From the NCBI GenBank assembly GCA_026981975.1, contig JALSHV010000004.1, positions 1-64,000 of the forward strand: 64,000 nt of DNA, written 5' to 3'. A program made the position numbers and the translations under genes. The notes under the pieces are model-generated. The model saw only the letters and a list, made by a program, of their open reading frames with translations, was not told where the DNA came from and did not search any database. The stretch is from Aquificaceae bacterium (lineage in GTDB: Bacteria > Aquificota > Aquificia > Aquificales > Aquificaceae). Positions 20,541 to 29,027 of the stretch are shown here, in pieces. Each line of letters starts with the position of its first letter. Position 1 is the first letter of the stretch.

Positions 20541-21094
20541 TATTTTAAATAAGTTTCAGATAACTTGAGTAACAGACTACGTCTTCTTATTCCCTTTTCC
20601 ATACTGCTCCTTATCTCGTAAAGAGTTTTCAGTGTTTCTTCCAAATCAGAAGGAAGGGTTTTCTCTATTTTTTCCCTTAAACGGCGTGAAAGAGCTGGAA
20701 CCTTACCCGAAGTGCTGATTCCTATAACAAGATCTCCTTTTACTATAAGTGAGGGAAAAATAAAACTGCAGTATTGCGGTGTATCTACTGTATTACACAG
20801 GATTCCCTTTTTACTACAAATGTTGAATATATCCCTTTGAAGGTTTAAATCCTCTACAGCCACTATAACTATATCTTTTCCTTTTAGATCTGAGCGTAGG
20901 AATTTTCTCCTTTTAAATCTTAATCCCTTTTCCTTTATCAGCCTTTTGAGTTCTTTTGTAATTTTAGGGGACACTACAGTTATGTTTCTTGTGAATTCAG
21001 TAAGACTTTTTACTTTTCTGGTGGCTACTTTCCCTCCTCCTACTACCAAAACATTCTTAGAAGAAAGATCCATAAAAATTGGAAACATGGGCAT
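20540..21094 (-). CDS. precorrin-2 dehydrogenase / sirohaem ferrochelatase
   Basis: 184-residue homologue of the N-terminal half of CysG (SirC/Met8 type). It has the NAD-binding motif VVGGGKVATRK and the family segment CNTVDTPQYCSF followed by DLVIGISTSGKVPALSRRLR. It oxidises precorrin-2 to sirohydrochlorin and may insert iron, giving sirohaem for sulfite or nitrite reductases. The methyltransferase half of CysG is absent here. It starts one base after the SNase stop. Confidence 0.9.
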   Translation of the reverse strand: MPMFPIFMDLSSKNVLVVGGGKVATRKVKSLTEFTRNITVVSPKITKELKRLIKEKGLRFKRRKFLRSDLKGKDIVIVAVEDLNLQRDIFNICSKKGILCNTVDTPQYCSFIFPSLIVKGDLVIGISTSGKVPALSRRLREKIEKTLPSDLEETLKTLYEIRSSMEKGIRRRSLLLKLSETYLK

Positions 21095-21685
21095 TTAAAA
21101 ACCCTCCTTCCATAAGCCTTTTTTACCTTCTATGGCTTTTTTCTGAAGTTCTACAAAACGCTCAGCGTATTTTACATTAGGGGGGACAGTATAAACTGTA
21201 GCATAACCTTCTTGAATTAAAACTTCGTTTAGCATTCTACCGTCTGGGAGGTAAACGTAAGCTAAGAGTCTGCCGTATCTGTCGTGGAGTTGAACATCTG
21301 TTTCCAGATAAACAACCGTTCCCGGTGGGATTAACCTCTTTGTAAAAGCTGAAGCTTTCTTACCGAGCCTTATTATCTCTTCAACAGTGACACCGCTTCT
21401 CTGAGCATCTCTTAAAGCTTTTCTGTTCCTTCTGCTTTCGGGTGTGTCTATTCCTATGAGCCTTACCTTTATTCTTTCTCCATTTTCCAGCTTACACTGA
21501 AAGGTGTCTCCATCGTAAACTTTTATAACTCGGCAGGGAATTTTATCCTGAGAAGCTTCCTTCGCAGGCATTCCGCTCAAAGTTCTGAAGTGTTCTCCGA
21601 TTAACTCGTAGAAAGTGTAAAGAACTAAGAACACCAGCAATAAGGATATCGTTTTCCAAGCGGGAGAGGTTTTCTTCCTTGCCAT
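21095..21685 (-). CDS. membrane-tethered or secreted thermonuclease (SNase-like)
   Basis: 196 residues. A hydrophobic segment (about 13-26) acts as signal or anchor. The staphylococcal-nuclease fold follows: IKVYDGDTFQC, the KVRLIGIDTPESR active-site strand, and LHDRYGRLLAYV with the second catalytic arginine. Such enzymes cut extracellular or periplasmic DNA and RNA, perhaps for nutrient recovery or uptake. It starts the three-gene minus-strand unit and is divergent from the barrel cassette, with 39 bases between starts. Confidence 0.88.
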   Translation of the reverse strand: MARKKTSPAWKTISLLLVFLVLYTFYELIGEHFRTLSGMPAKEASQDKIPCRVIKVYDGDTFQCKLENGERIKVRLIGIDTPESRRNRKALRDAQRSGVTVEEIIRLGKKASAFTKRLIPPGTVVYLETDVQLHDRYGRLLAYVYLPDGRMLNEVLIQEGYATVYTVPPNVKYAERFVELQKKAIEGKKGLWKEGF

Positions 21686-21724
21686 TAATCACAATTTTAA
21701 GTTAAACATGTTATTTTATTTCAA

Positions 21725-22951
21725 GTGAAGGGGAGGGTTATTTCACTGCTTACCGCAATTACCTTTGCCTTTTCGGTAGAAGCTACGGATACTCTTAAAA
21801 GACACCTACAAGAAGGAGAATTTGAGGAAATACTACTCCTTTTAAAGGAAAAGAGAGCTATAGGTAGTATTTCAAGAGAAGAGTTAATAATTCTGGCAAG
21901 AGCCAATTTGGGTTTGGGGCTTGTAGAAGAAGCAAAAGAAATAGTAGAAGAACTTTTAGAAAGTAATCCTTCGGATCAGGAAGCTCTTTTACTGAAAGCG
22001 GAAATACTGATTGAAGAAGGGTATTACAAAAAGGCTAAGAAAATTCTTAAAAAGCTTCCTCCTTCTCCAAGAAAAAATTACCTGCTGGGAGTTTTATATT
22101 TAAACGTAGGAAATACAAGTCTTGCAAAGTCAATGTTTGCGATGATTCCTGAAACTGCACAGGAGAAGAGGTTTTCAAGATCCCTGCTGAAAGTGTATCC
22201 CGAGTTTACAGGTTATCTCACCCTTAGCGCAGGTTACGATTCCAATCCAACAGTTACTCCCGAGTTTATAGCAGGTAAAGGAAGTGTTGCCTATAAAACA
22301 GAAGGAAACTTAACTTTTAACGGAGAAAAAGCGTTAATAAGAGGGCGGATTTCTTATACAGGATACAGAACCGTTGAAGATTTTAATACCTTGAGAAGCA
22401 CCTTGGGAATAAGGTATTTGTTTGGAAAACTCTTTATTCCTGCTCTTGTTGATTATGTATCCCTCGGCGGAGACTTTTACAAATGGCAAGGAGATGCAGG
22501 ATTTGGTTTATTTGTAGGAGAAACAGCTCTAAGTTTTAAAGCGGGCTATCAAAATTACTACGGTGTGCAAAGAGATGGACCAAGGTTCTCCGCAACAGCT
22601 TCATATCTCTTTACAACACCTACATGGTTTGTAAATTTATCAGTCAGCTTAGGATACGAAAACGTTAAAAGTGCTGACTGGAAGAATTATTTTCTCTATC
22701 CTTACTTTAAAACCGCCTACGAAAAGGGAAGATTTATAGCTGATTTCAAAGGGGGTTTAGCCTTTTACACTTTTGAAAACACCGGCGGAAGAAGGGATAA
22801 CTTTCTGATTCTGTCACCTTCTTTAAAGGTGAAAATTTACAGGCTTATAAAGGGGGAGTTCTCCTTCAAATACAGTAGAAATTACTCCACCGTTGAGATT
22901 TACAGATATGAAAGAAGTGAGGTTTATGCAGGTGTGGGAGGTGTCTTTTAA
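21725..22951 (+). CDS. TPR / outer-membrane beta-barrel protein, Slam-like architecture
   Basis: 408 residues. A signal peptide (about 1-20) is followed by TPR-type helical repeats to about residue 155, then a region that I read as about 14 alternating strands, beginning GYLTLSAGYDSNP and ending in a C-terminal phenylalanine, the usual outer-membrane assembly signal. A periplasmic TPR domain with a 14-strand barrel is the plan of Slam proteins, which pass lipoproteins to the cell surface; PgaA and BcsC use a similar plan for polysaccharide export. A large lipoprotein is encoded two genes downstream. The start is GTG without a ribosome-binding site. Confidence 0.75.
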   Translation: MKGRVISLLTAITFAFSVEATDTLKRHLQEGEFEEILLLLKEKRAIGSISREELIILARANLGLGLVEEAKEIVEELLESNPSDQEALLLKAEILIEEGYYKKAKKILKKLPPSPRKNYLLGVLYLNVGNTSLAKSMFAMIPETAQEKRFSRSLLKVYPEFTGYLTLSAGYDSNPTVTPEFIAGKGSVAYKTEGNLTFNGEKALIRGRISYTGYRTVEDFNTLRSTLGIRYLFGKLFIPALVDYVSLGGDFYKWQGDAGFGLFVGETALSFKAGYQNYYGVQRDGPRFSATASYLFTTPTWFVNLSVSLGYENVKSADWKNYFLYPYFKTAYEKGRFIADFKGGLAFYTFENTGGRRDNFLILSPSLKVKIYRLIKGEFSFKYSRNYSTVEIYRYERSEVYAGVGGVF

Positions 22952-23514
22952 TGAGGATCTTATTAATTCTTTTGATTTCTGTAAGCTCAATTCTAAGTGT
23001 TGAAGTAGGGAAAGTAGAAGATTACAGAGGAAGAGTAGATCTTTTAAAGAAAGATCATCTTAAAGGTGTGTTGTTAAGCAAGTCAGGTATTTCTTTAGAA
23101 GTAGGGGATATTCTGCGCACAAAGAGAAACGGATACGCTCTTGTATCCTTTATAGACAGATCAAAAGTGGAACTCTTTGAATTTACAAGATTGAAAATTC
23201 TCGGCTACAGAGAAGTAAATCTTCAAAGAGGTATTGTAAAGTTTGAAGTAGAAAGTTTAAAAGATATAAAAGGCTTTAAAGTGAGAACTCCCCACGTTCT
23301 TATAGGAGTTAAGGGAACTGTCTTTTGGGTTTACGTATTTCCGGGCTTTACCCGTATTGTAGTGCAAGAAGGAGATGTGGAAAAAGTTTACAAATTCAGT
23401 ATAAGGGAGAAGTCTTGGGAACAGGTAGGCATTCAACCTGAAGTTTTCATAAGAGAAGAACCCTTTTCCGAAAAGCCACCCTTTGAAGCATTTCTTGAGG
23501 TAAGACTACAATGA
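22951..23514 (+). CDS. periplasmic FecR-domain protein
   Basis: 187 residues with a signal peptide (about 1-16) and a FecR-like beta domain: LEVGDILRTKRNGYALVSF, a strand pair FEVESLKDIKGFKVRTPHV and the hallmark IGVKGTVFWV. FecR domains occur in anti-sigma regulators and in stand-alone periplasmic proteins next to outer-membrane barrels; there is no N-terminal anti-sigma part or sigma-factor gene here, so the second type is likelier. It overlaps the barrel gene by one base (TAATG) and the lipoprotein gene by four (ATGA). Confidence 0.8.
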   Translation: MRILLILLISVSSILSVEVGKVEDYRGRVDLLKKDHLKGVLLSKSGISLEVGDILRTKRNGYALVSFIDRSKVELFEFTRLKILGYREVNLQRGIVKFEVESLKDIKGFKVRTPHVLIGVKGTVFWVYVFPGFTRIVVQEGDVEKVYKFSIREKSWEQVGIQPEVFIREEPFSEKPPFEAFLEVRLQ

Positions 23515-26162
23515 AACTGAAAACTCTTTTGCTTTTAACGTTTGTCGTTTACATAATAGGTTGTGAAAGATATACAGGTTCGGAGAATTCCTATATTGTA
23601 ATATCTGTTCCCTTTAACAATCAGATGACAACCTTAGCTGTTGATCCAAGAACACAGTGTGTCAGTTTGAAATTGGTATCTGCGGACAAATCAATTACAA
23701 GAGAATTAGCTCTAAGTCCTTCTTCTCCCAAAGGTGTAATAAGCGGATTGAAATCTGGCAGTTATCACCTTGAAGTTTTACTTACAAATGGTGAGAAAAG
23801 GGGAAACAGATGCACAGGAGTGCCTGTTGACTACGCAAAGGTAAAAGCCAATATAACCGACGGACAAAACACACTTTCACTGGTGATGCCGCGTGGTAAG
23901 TGGACTTTTAACTCTCCTGTAAATTTGAATACAACCTTAACTCTTTCCAATGAAAGAGTAGACGGATTTTTTTTAGTTCCCGATCCGCACAGATCTAAAG
24001 CTGAAGGTTATGATTACTTTCAAGCGGTGTTTTTAGGAAACAATTTACCTCAAGACGTGTGTGTTAAAGGTAGTTTTTGCATTTCAAGAGTAGAAGTGAG
24101 TATTTTCTTTGAAGGTCCTGACAAAGTTACAACGAAAGTGGGAACAGAACTAACAGGCATGAATCAGGAATTCTTAGGGTGGGTGCCTCTTTCACCCGGA
24201 ACAAAAGGACCGAGGTATTTCGGTATAATTTCAGCACCTCCGTGCGGTTACAAAAAACCTGAGACTCTTTTGAGCTGTTCTTACAATATATCGGAACCTT
24301 CTTTAAAGAACTTTATGAAAACAACAGTGGAAAAAGACGGATCTCTGAGAGGATATCTGTGGGAAATACACGTTGACTCAGAAAACACTACAAGGAACGT
24401 AATGTGTTACTCGGATCCTGACATGACTGATACCGTTCCCTGTCCTACAGAACTTATTTCGGATCCACAGAAATTTGAAATTTTATCCGTGAGTGCTAAC
24501 GTTCCCTCCGTGGAAACTTCCCAAGCGCTTTTTAGAAACGTCACTCTTAACGTATTAAAGAAGTATAAGTTTAAAAATGCGGAGGGAACAGTTTACTGGG
24601 TTTTAGATGAAAGAAGGCTGGTCTTTGACGTCGGAATTCACAGCTTTACCGCTTATCAAACCCCATTACAAAGTAATTTAGTAGAATCCAATCTGTTCTA
24701 CAGCACTCATACAAATTTGTTTGATATAAACGGTATATTTCCGGTATCTTACGATCTTTCCAAAGGTGCGAATTTAATTAGCAGAACATTTGATCCTACT
24801 GGCAGAGCGTTTTTAATTCCTCATGCTGTAGGTTTAAACTTTTACATGAAAACATACGCAGGCTTGTTTCCCAAGGACTTGATTTACTTTGATGGTTTTA
24901 ACTTTTTCAGCGTTCCCGCTGATAATCCTTCAGCTGGAGTCTACCAGCTATCAACTTATACACCTACCAGTGTCTTCTGTAATCTTAAAGTAATCCCAGA
25001 TCCTATGAAAGGCTTAGCTCATGTATTTATAAGAGAAGATAGTGCAGGGAACTGTTCTGCTAATGATATCACTTCAAGTCTTTTTTACTACATAAGATCG
25101 GATATGACCCCTTCGGATCAGCCTGTAGATATAACAAATATATTCCCTGCGCTTTCTATTACTGAAGGGGAAATTATGCTCCATCTCTCGGGGTTTTCTG
25201 TATCTCACTTCATAGGGTATGATTTCTCGGGGAATGTTTATGTATGTCCTTCAGATTTCTTGGCACCTTGCACAGTTCAAAACTACAGCACGGTTATGCT
25301 CTTGGGATATTTTACTAAAGCAGAATTGAGCTTTATTAATATTGACGGCGGTTTATGGTATTTTAACGGAACTGATCTTATAAACAGTTATATCCCTGTA
25401 GATTTGTGTGTTATAGGAGAAGATTATCTTTACTGTTTCCGCTCGGATACTAACACACAGAAAACAGAAGTGTTTAAATTTGATCATGAAACAAAATCTA
25501 AGAAAACTGTAGGAACTCTTAAGATTTATTTTGATCCTTCTATAAGTCCTGAAATACACATGACAAAAAACTACGTTCTTTTATTTGCATACGATACTTA
25601 TAACAATAAATTACTCTACGAAGTTATTAACAAAAAAACAGCTTCTACTTTTGAACTTCAACTTCCAGTTGGTAAAAGCCCTTATATGGATATATCAAGC
25701 CCTTACGGCATATACGGAATGGATTTTGAGTCAGGAGATTTTTGCTACGTAACGGAACACACTGTTCCGAATTTGGTTTGTATAGAAAATTCTAAATTTG
25801 CAGGTTTACTCATATCCGAACACGGATTTTTAACGGTTCCCTTTAAAGCAGTTCCTTACTACGAAAATATCATAAAGATCTTTATTCAAGAGGAATGTTC
25901 AAAAGCGAATTTTGATATTCCCTGTGTAGGTGGTTCTCTTTACTCCTATGCTCCTGATATGACAGGGAAGAGATTGATTATGGATTTATCAGAAGATGAA
26001 TACGTAGAAGAGGTAACAGGATTCGGTGATATCCTGTTGGTGCACACAAACACCCTTACAAGCGAAAGAAGGATATACGCTGTTAATATACTTAGCGGTT
26101 CTGTAAATCTAATAGATTTCGGCGGTATATACTCTGTAATAACTGTGCCTGGCATAAGGTGA
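23511..26162 (+). CDS. very large cysteine-rich lipoprotein
   Basis: 883 residues, no family recognised. It starts with a lipoprotein signal ending VYIIGC, so C18 would be lipidated. The mature part is rich in beta-forming and aromatic residues and has 18 further cysteines, several in close pairs (for example DVCVKGSFC and LCVIGEDYLYC), suggesting up to nine disulfides outside the cytoplasm. The C-terminal two thirds shows loosely repeating 40-60 residue units with aromatic-rich strands, compatible with a beta-propeller or beta-sandwich repeats. Its position next to a TPR-barrel protein makes it a candidate surface cargo. It overlaps the kinase gene by 4 bases (GTGA). Confidence 0.8.
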   Translation: MKLKTLLLLTFVVYIIGCERYTGSENSYIVISVPFNNQMTTLAVDPRTQCVSLKLVSADKSITRELALSPSSPKGVISGLKSGSYHLEVLLTNGEKRGNRCTGVPVDYAKVKANITDGQNTLSLVMPRGKWTFNSPVNLNTTLTLSNERVDGFFLVPDPHRSKAEGYDYFQAVFLGNNLPQDVCVKGSFCISRVEVSIFFEGPDKVTTKVGTELTGMNQEFLGWVPLSPGTKGPRYFGIISAPPCGYKKPETLLSCSYNISEPSLKNFMKTTVEKDGSLRGYLWEIHVDSENTTRNVMCYSDPDMTDTVPCPTELISDPQKFEILSVSANVPSVETSQALFRNVTLNVLKKYKFKNAEGTVYWVLDERRLVFDVGIHSFTAYQTPLQSNLVESNLFYSTHTNLFDINGIFPVSYDLSKGANLISRTFDPTGRAFLIPHAVGLNFYMKTYAGLFPKDLIYFDGFNFFSVPADNPSAGVYQLSTYTPTSVFCNLKVIPDPMKGLAHVFIREDSAGNCSANDITSSLFYYIRSDMTPSDQPVDITNIFPALSITEGEIMLHLSGFSVSHFIGYDFSGNVYVCPSDFLAPCTVQNYSTVMLLGYFTKAELSFINIDGGLWYFNGTDLINSYIPVDLCVIGEDYLYCFRSDTNTQKTEVFKFDHETKSKKTVGTLKIYFDPSISPEIHMTKNYVLLFAYDTYNNKLLYEVINKKTASTFELQLPVGKSPYMDISSPYGIYGMDFESGDFCYVTEHTVPNLVCIENSKFAGLLISEHGFLTVPFKAVPYYENIIKIFIQEECSKANFDIPCVGGSLYSYAPDMTGKRLIMDLSEDEYVEEVTGFGDILLVHTNTLTSERRIYAVNILSGSVNLIDFGGIYSVITVPGIR

Positions 26163-27946
26163 AGGGAAAGATTTTCTTAGGCTTTGTAGTTTTTATTCTC
26201 CTTGTTGTAGTAAACGTAGCCTTTATACTGAATTTGAGGAATCTTCCTTACGTTAACTATTACATATTACTTCTTGCTATAAACATAGACTTACTTGCCC
26301 TAATTGTAATTATAGCTGTAATTCTGAGAAAGCTGATAAAGATATATCTCGGAACCCGCAGGAATATTCTCAGAAGAAAGCTTGCCAACATTCTTTTCTT
26401 TTCCCTTTTTCTTCCCCTTTTGATACTGAACGTGTTTTCTATTGTAGTGGTAATACAATCTACTAAAACCTACTTGAGTTCTAAAACACGTGCACTTTCC
26501 AGTTCAGCTGAGAGTGTTTACAGAAACTTATACAACTATGAAATTTCAAGAATTCGTATATACAGAGATGTAATCACCGCCCTCTTAGAGAGCGGTCTTT
26601 TTGAAGAAGTCAATAAACTCAAGGAAGTAGAAAGTATAACAAGAGTTGTAGAGTGTGAGTTTGAAGTTGCGGAAGGAGAAATGGTATACACACTGTGTAT
26701 AAACACCGCAAACGGGAGTTATAGGGTAATTCTTAAAAAGGATCTCAGCCTTATAAGAGATGTTTCTTCCTTTGGTGAGCTTGCCCTTGATGTAAGAGCT
26801 TTTGTAAAGACAAGGGATATAATAACAGGGATTTTCATCTTTTTTATAGTCTTTATAGCATTGCTTACGGTATTAGCTACTCTGTGGTTGAGTATGCTGG
26901 TAGCAAGACATGTAAGTGAACCCATAGAGCGATTGTCCGATAGAGCTATGCGTATAGCTGAAGGCAACCTTGATATAGAAGTGGAAGAAGAAGTAACCGG
27001 TGATGAAATAGAAGAATTATCAAAAGCCTTCAGAAAGATGAAGGAAAACTTAAAGGAAATGTACAATAAATTAAAAAGGGAAAGAGATCTTTTGGAAAGA
27101 CTTCTTGATGCTCTACCTGTCGGTATTCTTTACATAGACGAAAAAAACAGTTGTAGAACTAACAGAACTTTCAGAGAACTTTTCGGCAATGAAACAGATG
27201 TAAAGTCTGTCCTTCAACAAGCAAAAAACAGCAGAAACCTGCGTGTGGAACATCTAAAAGGATCAGAAGGAGATTTATATCTTATTGAAGATATCAGTTC
27301 TATAGTTCTTGCGGAGCGTTTTAAAACTTGGCAAGATGCTGTTAAGAGAATAGCTCACGAAATAAAGAATCCCCTTACTCCCATAAGACTTAATCTTGAA
27401 AGACTTGAAAGGTATTCAGAAAGAGGTGATTTGGAATCCCGTAAACTACAGGAACTTGTAAAGCTTATACTTAAAGAAATTGATCGTATAAGCGGGCTTA
27501 TAAATCAGTTTAAACACCTTACACCTTCTCACTCACTGCGTTTTGAGACTTTTAAACTTTCTGACTTATTGGAGGATATTAAAAAACTGTATTCTTCAGC
27601 AGGAGTAAATATAGTTCTTAAGGGAGATAAAACTATAAGAGGAGATGTTTCTCTGCTTAAGGAAATGTTTTACAACCTTGTAAACAACAGTATTGAATGG
27701 GGTGCTAAAAGTATAACAGTTCATGTAAAGGGAAATAGAATTGAATACCAAGATGACGGAAAAGGAATAAAAGAAGAAGATCTTCAAAATGTATTCATGC
27801 CTTACTATACCAGCAACCCTCGCGGAATGGGTATAGGTATGGCTGTAGTTAAAAAGATAGTAGAAGATCACGGCTGGAGAATTAAAGCTCTTCCTTCACA
27901 AAAAGGTGCGCTTTTCGTTATAGAACTTGCTGAGCTACGCCACTAG
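26159..27946 (+). CDS. NtrY-like membrane sensor histidine kinase
   Basis: 595 residues starting at a GTG overlapping the previous stop. Hydrophobic helices fill about 5-105, followed by a short extracytoplasmic domain with two cysteines, another helix near 225-245, a HAMP linker (SEPIERLSDRAMRIAEGN), a PAS-like segment, the H-box RIAHEIKNPLTPIRLNLER, the N-box NLVNNSIEWGA, and G-boxes DDGKGI and GMGIGMAVVKKI. The multi-helix N-terminus resembles NtrY. No response regulator such as NtrX follows, so the partner is encoded elsewhere. Translational coupling to the envelope genes suggests it senses their state. Confidence 0.88.
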   Translation: MKGKIFLGFVVFILLVVVNVAFILNLRNLPYVNYYILLLAINIDLLALIVIIAVILRKLIKIYLGTRRNILRRKLANILFFSLFLPLLILNVFSIVVVIQSTKTYLSSKTRALSSSAESVYRNLYNYEISRIRIYRDVITALLESGLFEEVNKLKEVESITRVVECEFEVAEGEMVYTLCINTANGSYRVILKKDLSLIRDVSSFGELALDVRAFVKTRDIITGIFIFFIVFIALLTVLATLWLSMLVARHVSEPIERLSDRAMRIAEGNLDIEVEEEVTGDEIEELSKAFRKMKENLKEMYNKLKRERDLLERLLDALPVGILYIDEKNSCRTNRTFRELFGNETDVKSVLQQAKNSRNLRVEHLKGSEGDLYLIEDISSIVLAERFKTWQDAVKRIAHEIKNPLTPIRLNLERLERYSERGDLESRKLQELVKLILKEIDRISGLINQFKHLTPSHSLRFETFKLSDLLEDIKKLYSSAGVNIVLKGDKTIRGDVSLLKEMFYNLVNNSIEWGAKSITVHVKGNRIEYQDDGKGIKEEDLQNVFMPYYTSNPRGMGIGMAVVKKIVEDHGWRIKALPSQKGALFVIELAELRH

Positions 27947-28204
27947 ACATTCTCGAAAAGTTACTAGGGAAAGGGTGGGTTTTTTCCTGCCATGGCTCAG
28001 GGAGTGTTTGAAAGAATGTGAAACTTAAAGAAACCGCTGGACTGGAAGAACTGCTGGATAGGTCTGTGGAAGAGAGAAAAACTCAACTTCAAAAAGCTTC
28101 CTAACAACTATCCGTTAGATATGGGAGCTTAATACTATTTCTATTCTAAAGTTTTTCACGATGTGAGTAGTTTGCACTCAAGCTGCTGAGAGGAAAAGTA
28201 TGTC
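27947..28204 (+). other. non-coding stretch with decayed reading frames
   Basis: No intact gene is seen. Short peptides with gene-like composition occur in different frames: a frame starting GTG at about 28018 reads LKETAGLEELLDRSVEERKT before a stop, and the neighbouring frame ends NFKKLPNNYPLDMGA. This looks like one or two genes broken by frameshifts, next to the disrupted mazEF pair. No inverted repeats of an insertion sequence were recognised. Confidence 0.4.
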
Positions 28205-28432
28205 TTGCTTCAAAGATGGGGAAACAGTCTGGCGATTAGGATTCTTGCAGATATAGTTAGACTGCTGAATCTACATCGGGGTTCAGAGCTTATTATTGAG
28301 ATGAGCAAAGAAGGAATAGTGATTAAGCCTGAAAGGAGTAGAGATCTGGATAAGCTGTTGGATAGAATAACTCCTGAGAATGTTCATAACGAGGTTGACT
28401 GGGGCGGAAGGGAGGGAAATGAAGTCTGGTAA
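28205..28432 (+). pseudogene. mazE: MazE-like antitoxin, probably with damaged start
   Basis: The 75-codon frame matches MazE along its whole length: LQRWGNSLAIRI (AbrB-type DNA-binding strand), a middle segment with GIVIKPER, and the ending DRITPENVHNEVDWG...EVW that wraps around MazF. Normally it starts with ATG a few codons before the LQRWGNS motif. Here the only ATG (28200) is out of frame by one base, leaving a TTG at 28205 as the only in-frame start, which suggests a one-base loss. The neighbouring toxin gene is truncated, so the pair appears inactive. Confidence 0.75.
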
Positions 28433-28587
28433 TTACGCACCAAAAATACAATGAGAAAACCTCTCTCGGTATATTTGTTCCGATAACCTCAAAAGCTAAA
28501 GGCTATCCCTTTGAGGTTCCTGTAAAAGGGAAAAGGATAAATAGTAAAATTGATGTCTATCAACACTTCAAAGGGAAGAATGGGTGA
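28419..28587 (+). pseudogene. mazF: MazF toxin remnant with internal deletion
   Basis: The start at 28419 overlaps the mazE end as in active pairs and encodes M-K-S-G-N-Y-A-P-K, a normal MazF N-terminus, then hits a stop. A second frame from 28447 encodes YNEKTSLGIFVPITSKAKGY and PFEV, which correspond to MazF about 30 residues further on. The region between, including the RNase active-site strand with G-D-I/L-W-x-D-F-D-P, is missing, and the sequence after PFEVPVKGKR no longer looks like MazF. The toxin is therefore dead. Confidence 0.75.
28550..28563. promoter_or_regulatory. FNR-type palindrome TTGAT-N4-ATCAA
   Basis: TTGATGTCTATCAA is a perfect match to the FNR/CRP-family consensus TTGATnnnnATCAA. 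It lies 20 bases before the GTG start of the 147-residue protein, inside the mazF remnant. That is too close for classical activation of this start, so it might repress, act from a different start, or be a chance match. Confidence 0.35.
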
Positions 28588-29027
28588 GGGTGAAGGATTA
28601 TGAGGTATTGAAAAAAGAGCTTGAGACTGGGGCTAAAGCTGTCATGAAGAAGAAGCCCATAAGCATACGCCTGAGTGAGAAAGACCTGATGCTCTTGAAG
28701 AGAAAGGACATGCGTGTAAAGAAAGTTCTCACCTCTGGGGGAGAAGAGAAGGAGGTGTGGTTTGTTCACGTGAGGGAAGGAAAGTTCGGGAAAGAGAGGG
28801 AAGCTCTCATATACTTTTTCGGATTTGAGTGGAAAACTCTGTGGGAAAGATGGTTCTCTCAGCTAAAGCCCGATGATTACATCTTCACCTACACCATCAA
28901 ATACCCGAAAAGCACTAAGACCTTAATCCTCAAACAGGATACAGTAAAGAGGTTTTTCCGGGAAGAGGTTAACGCTCACAGGAAAAATGGAACGGTTTAT
29001 ATTCCCTACTGGAAGCTCCGTCCGTGA
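28584..29027 (+). CDS. hypothetical protein, possibly horizontally acquired
   Basis: 147 residues, not recognised. The N-terminal part KKPISIRLSEKDLMLLKRK resembles the strand-helix of ribbon-helix-helix DNA-binding proteins; the rest is basic and aromatic-rich (FFGFEWKTLWERWFSQL). The GTG start overlaps the stop of the mazF remnant (GTGA); an internal ATG at 28644 is an alternative. Codons such as CTC, CCC and ATC are much more frequent than in neighbouring genes, suggesting transfer. Its end overlaps the convergent rlmB by 22 bases. Confidence 0.6.
   Translation: MRVKDYEVLKKELETGAKAVMKKKPISIRLSEKDLMLLKRKDMRVKKVLTSGGEEKEVWFVHVREGKFGKEREALIYFFGFEWKTLWERWFSQLKPDDYIFTYTIKYPKSTKTLILKQDTVKRFFREEVNAHRKNGTVYIPYWKLRP

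Noticed and set aside
20091-21685. SNase-sirohaem-DUF501 genes as part of the Soe operon
   Set aside because: They are on the opposite strand and convergent with soeC, so they cannot share a transcript; only proximity links them.
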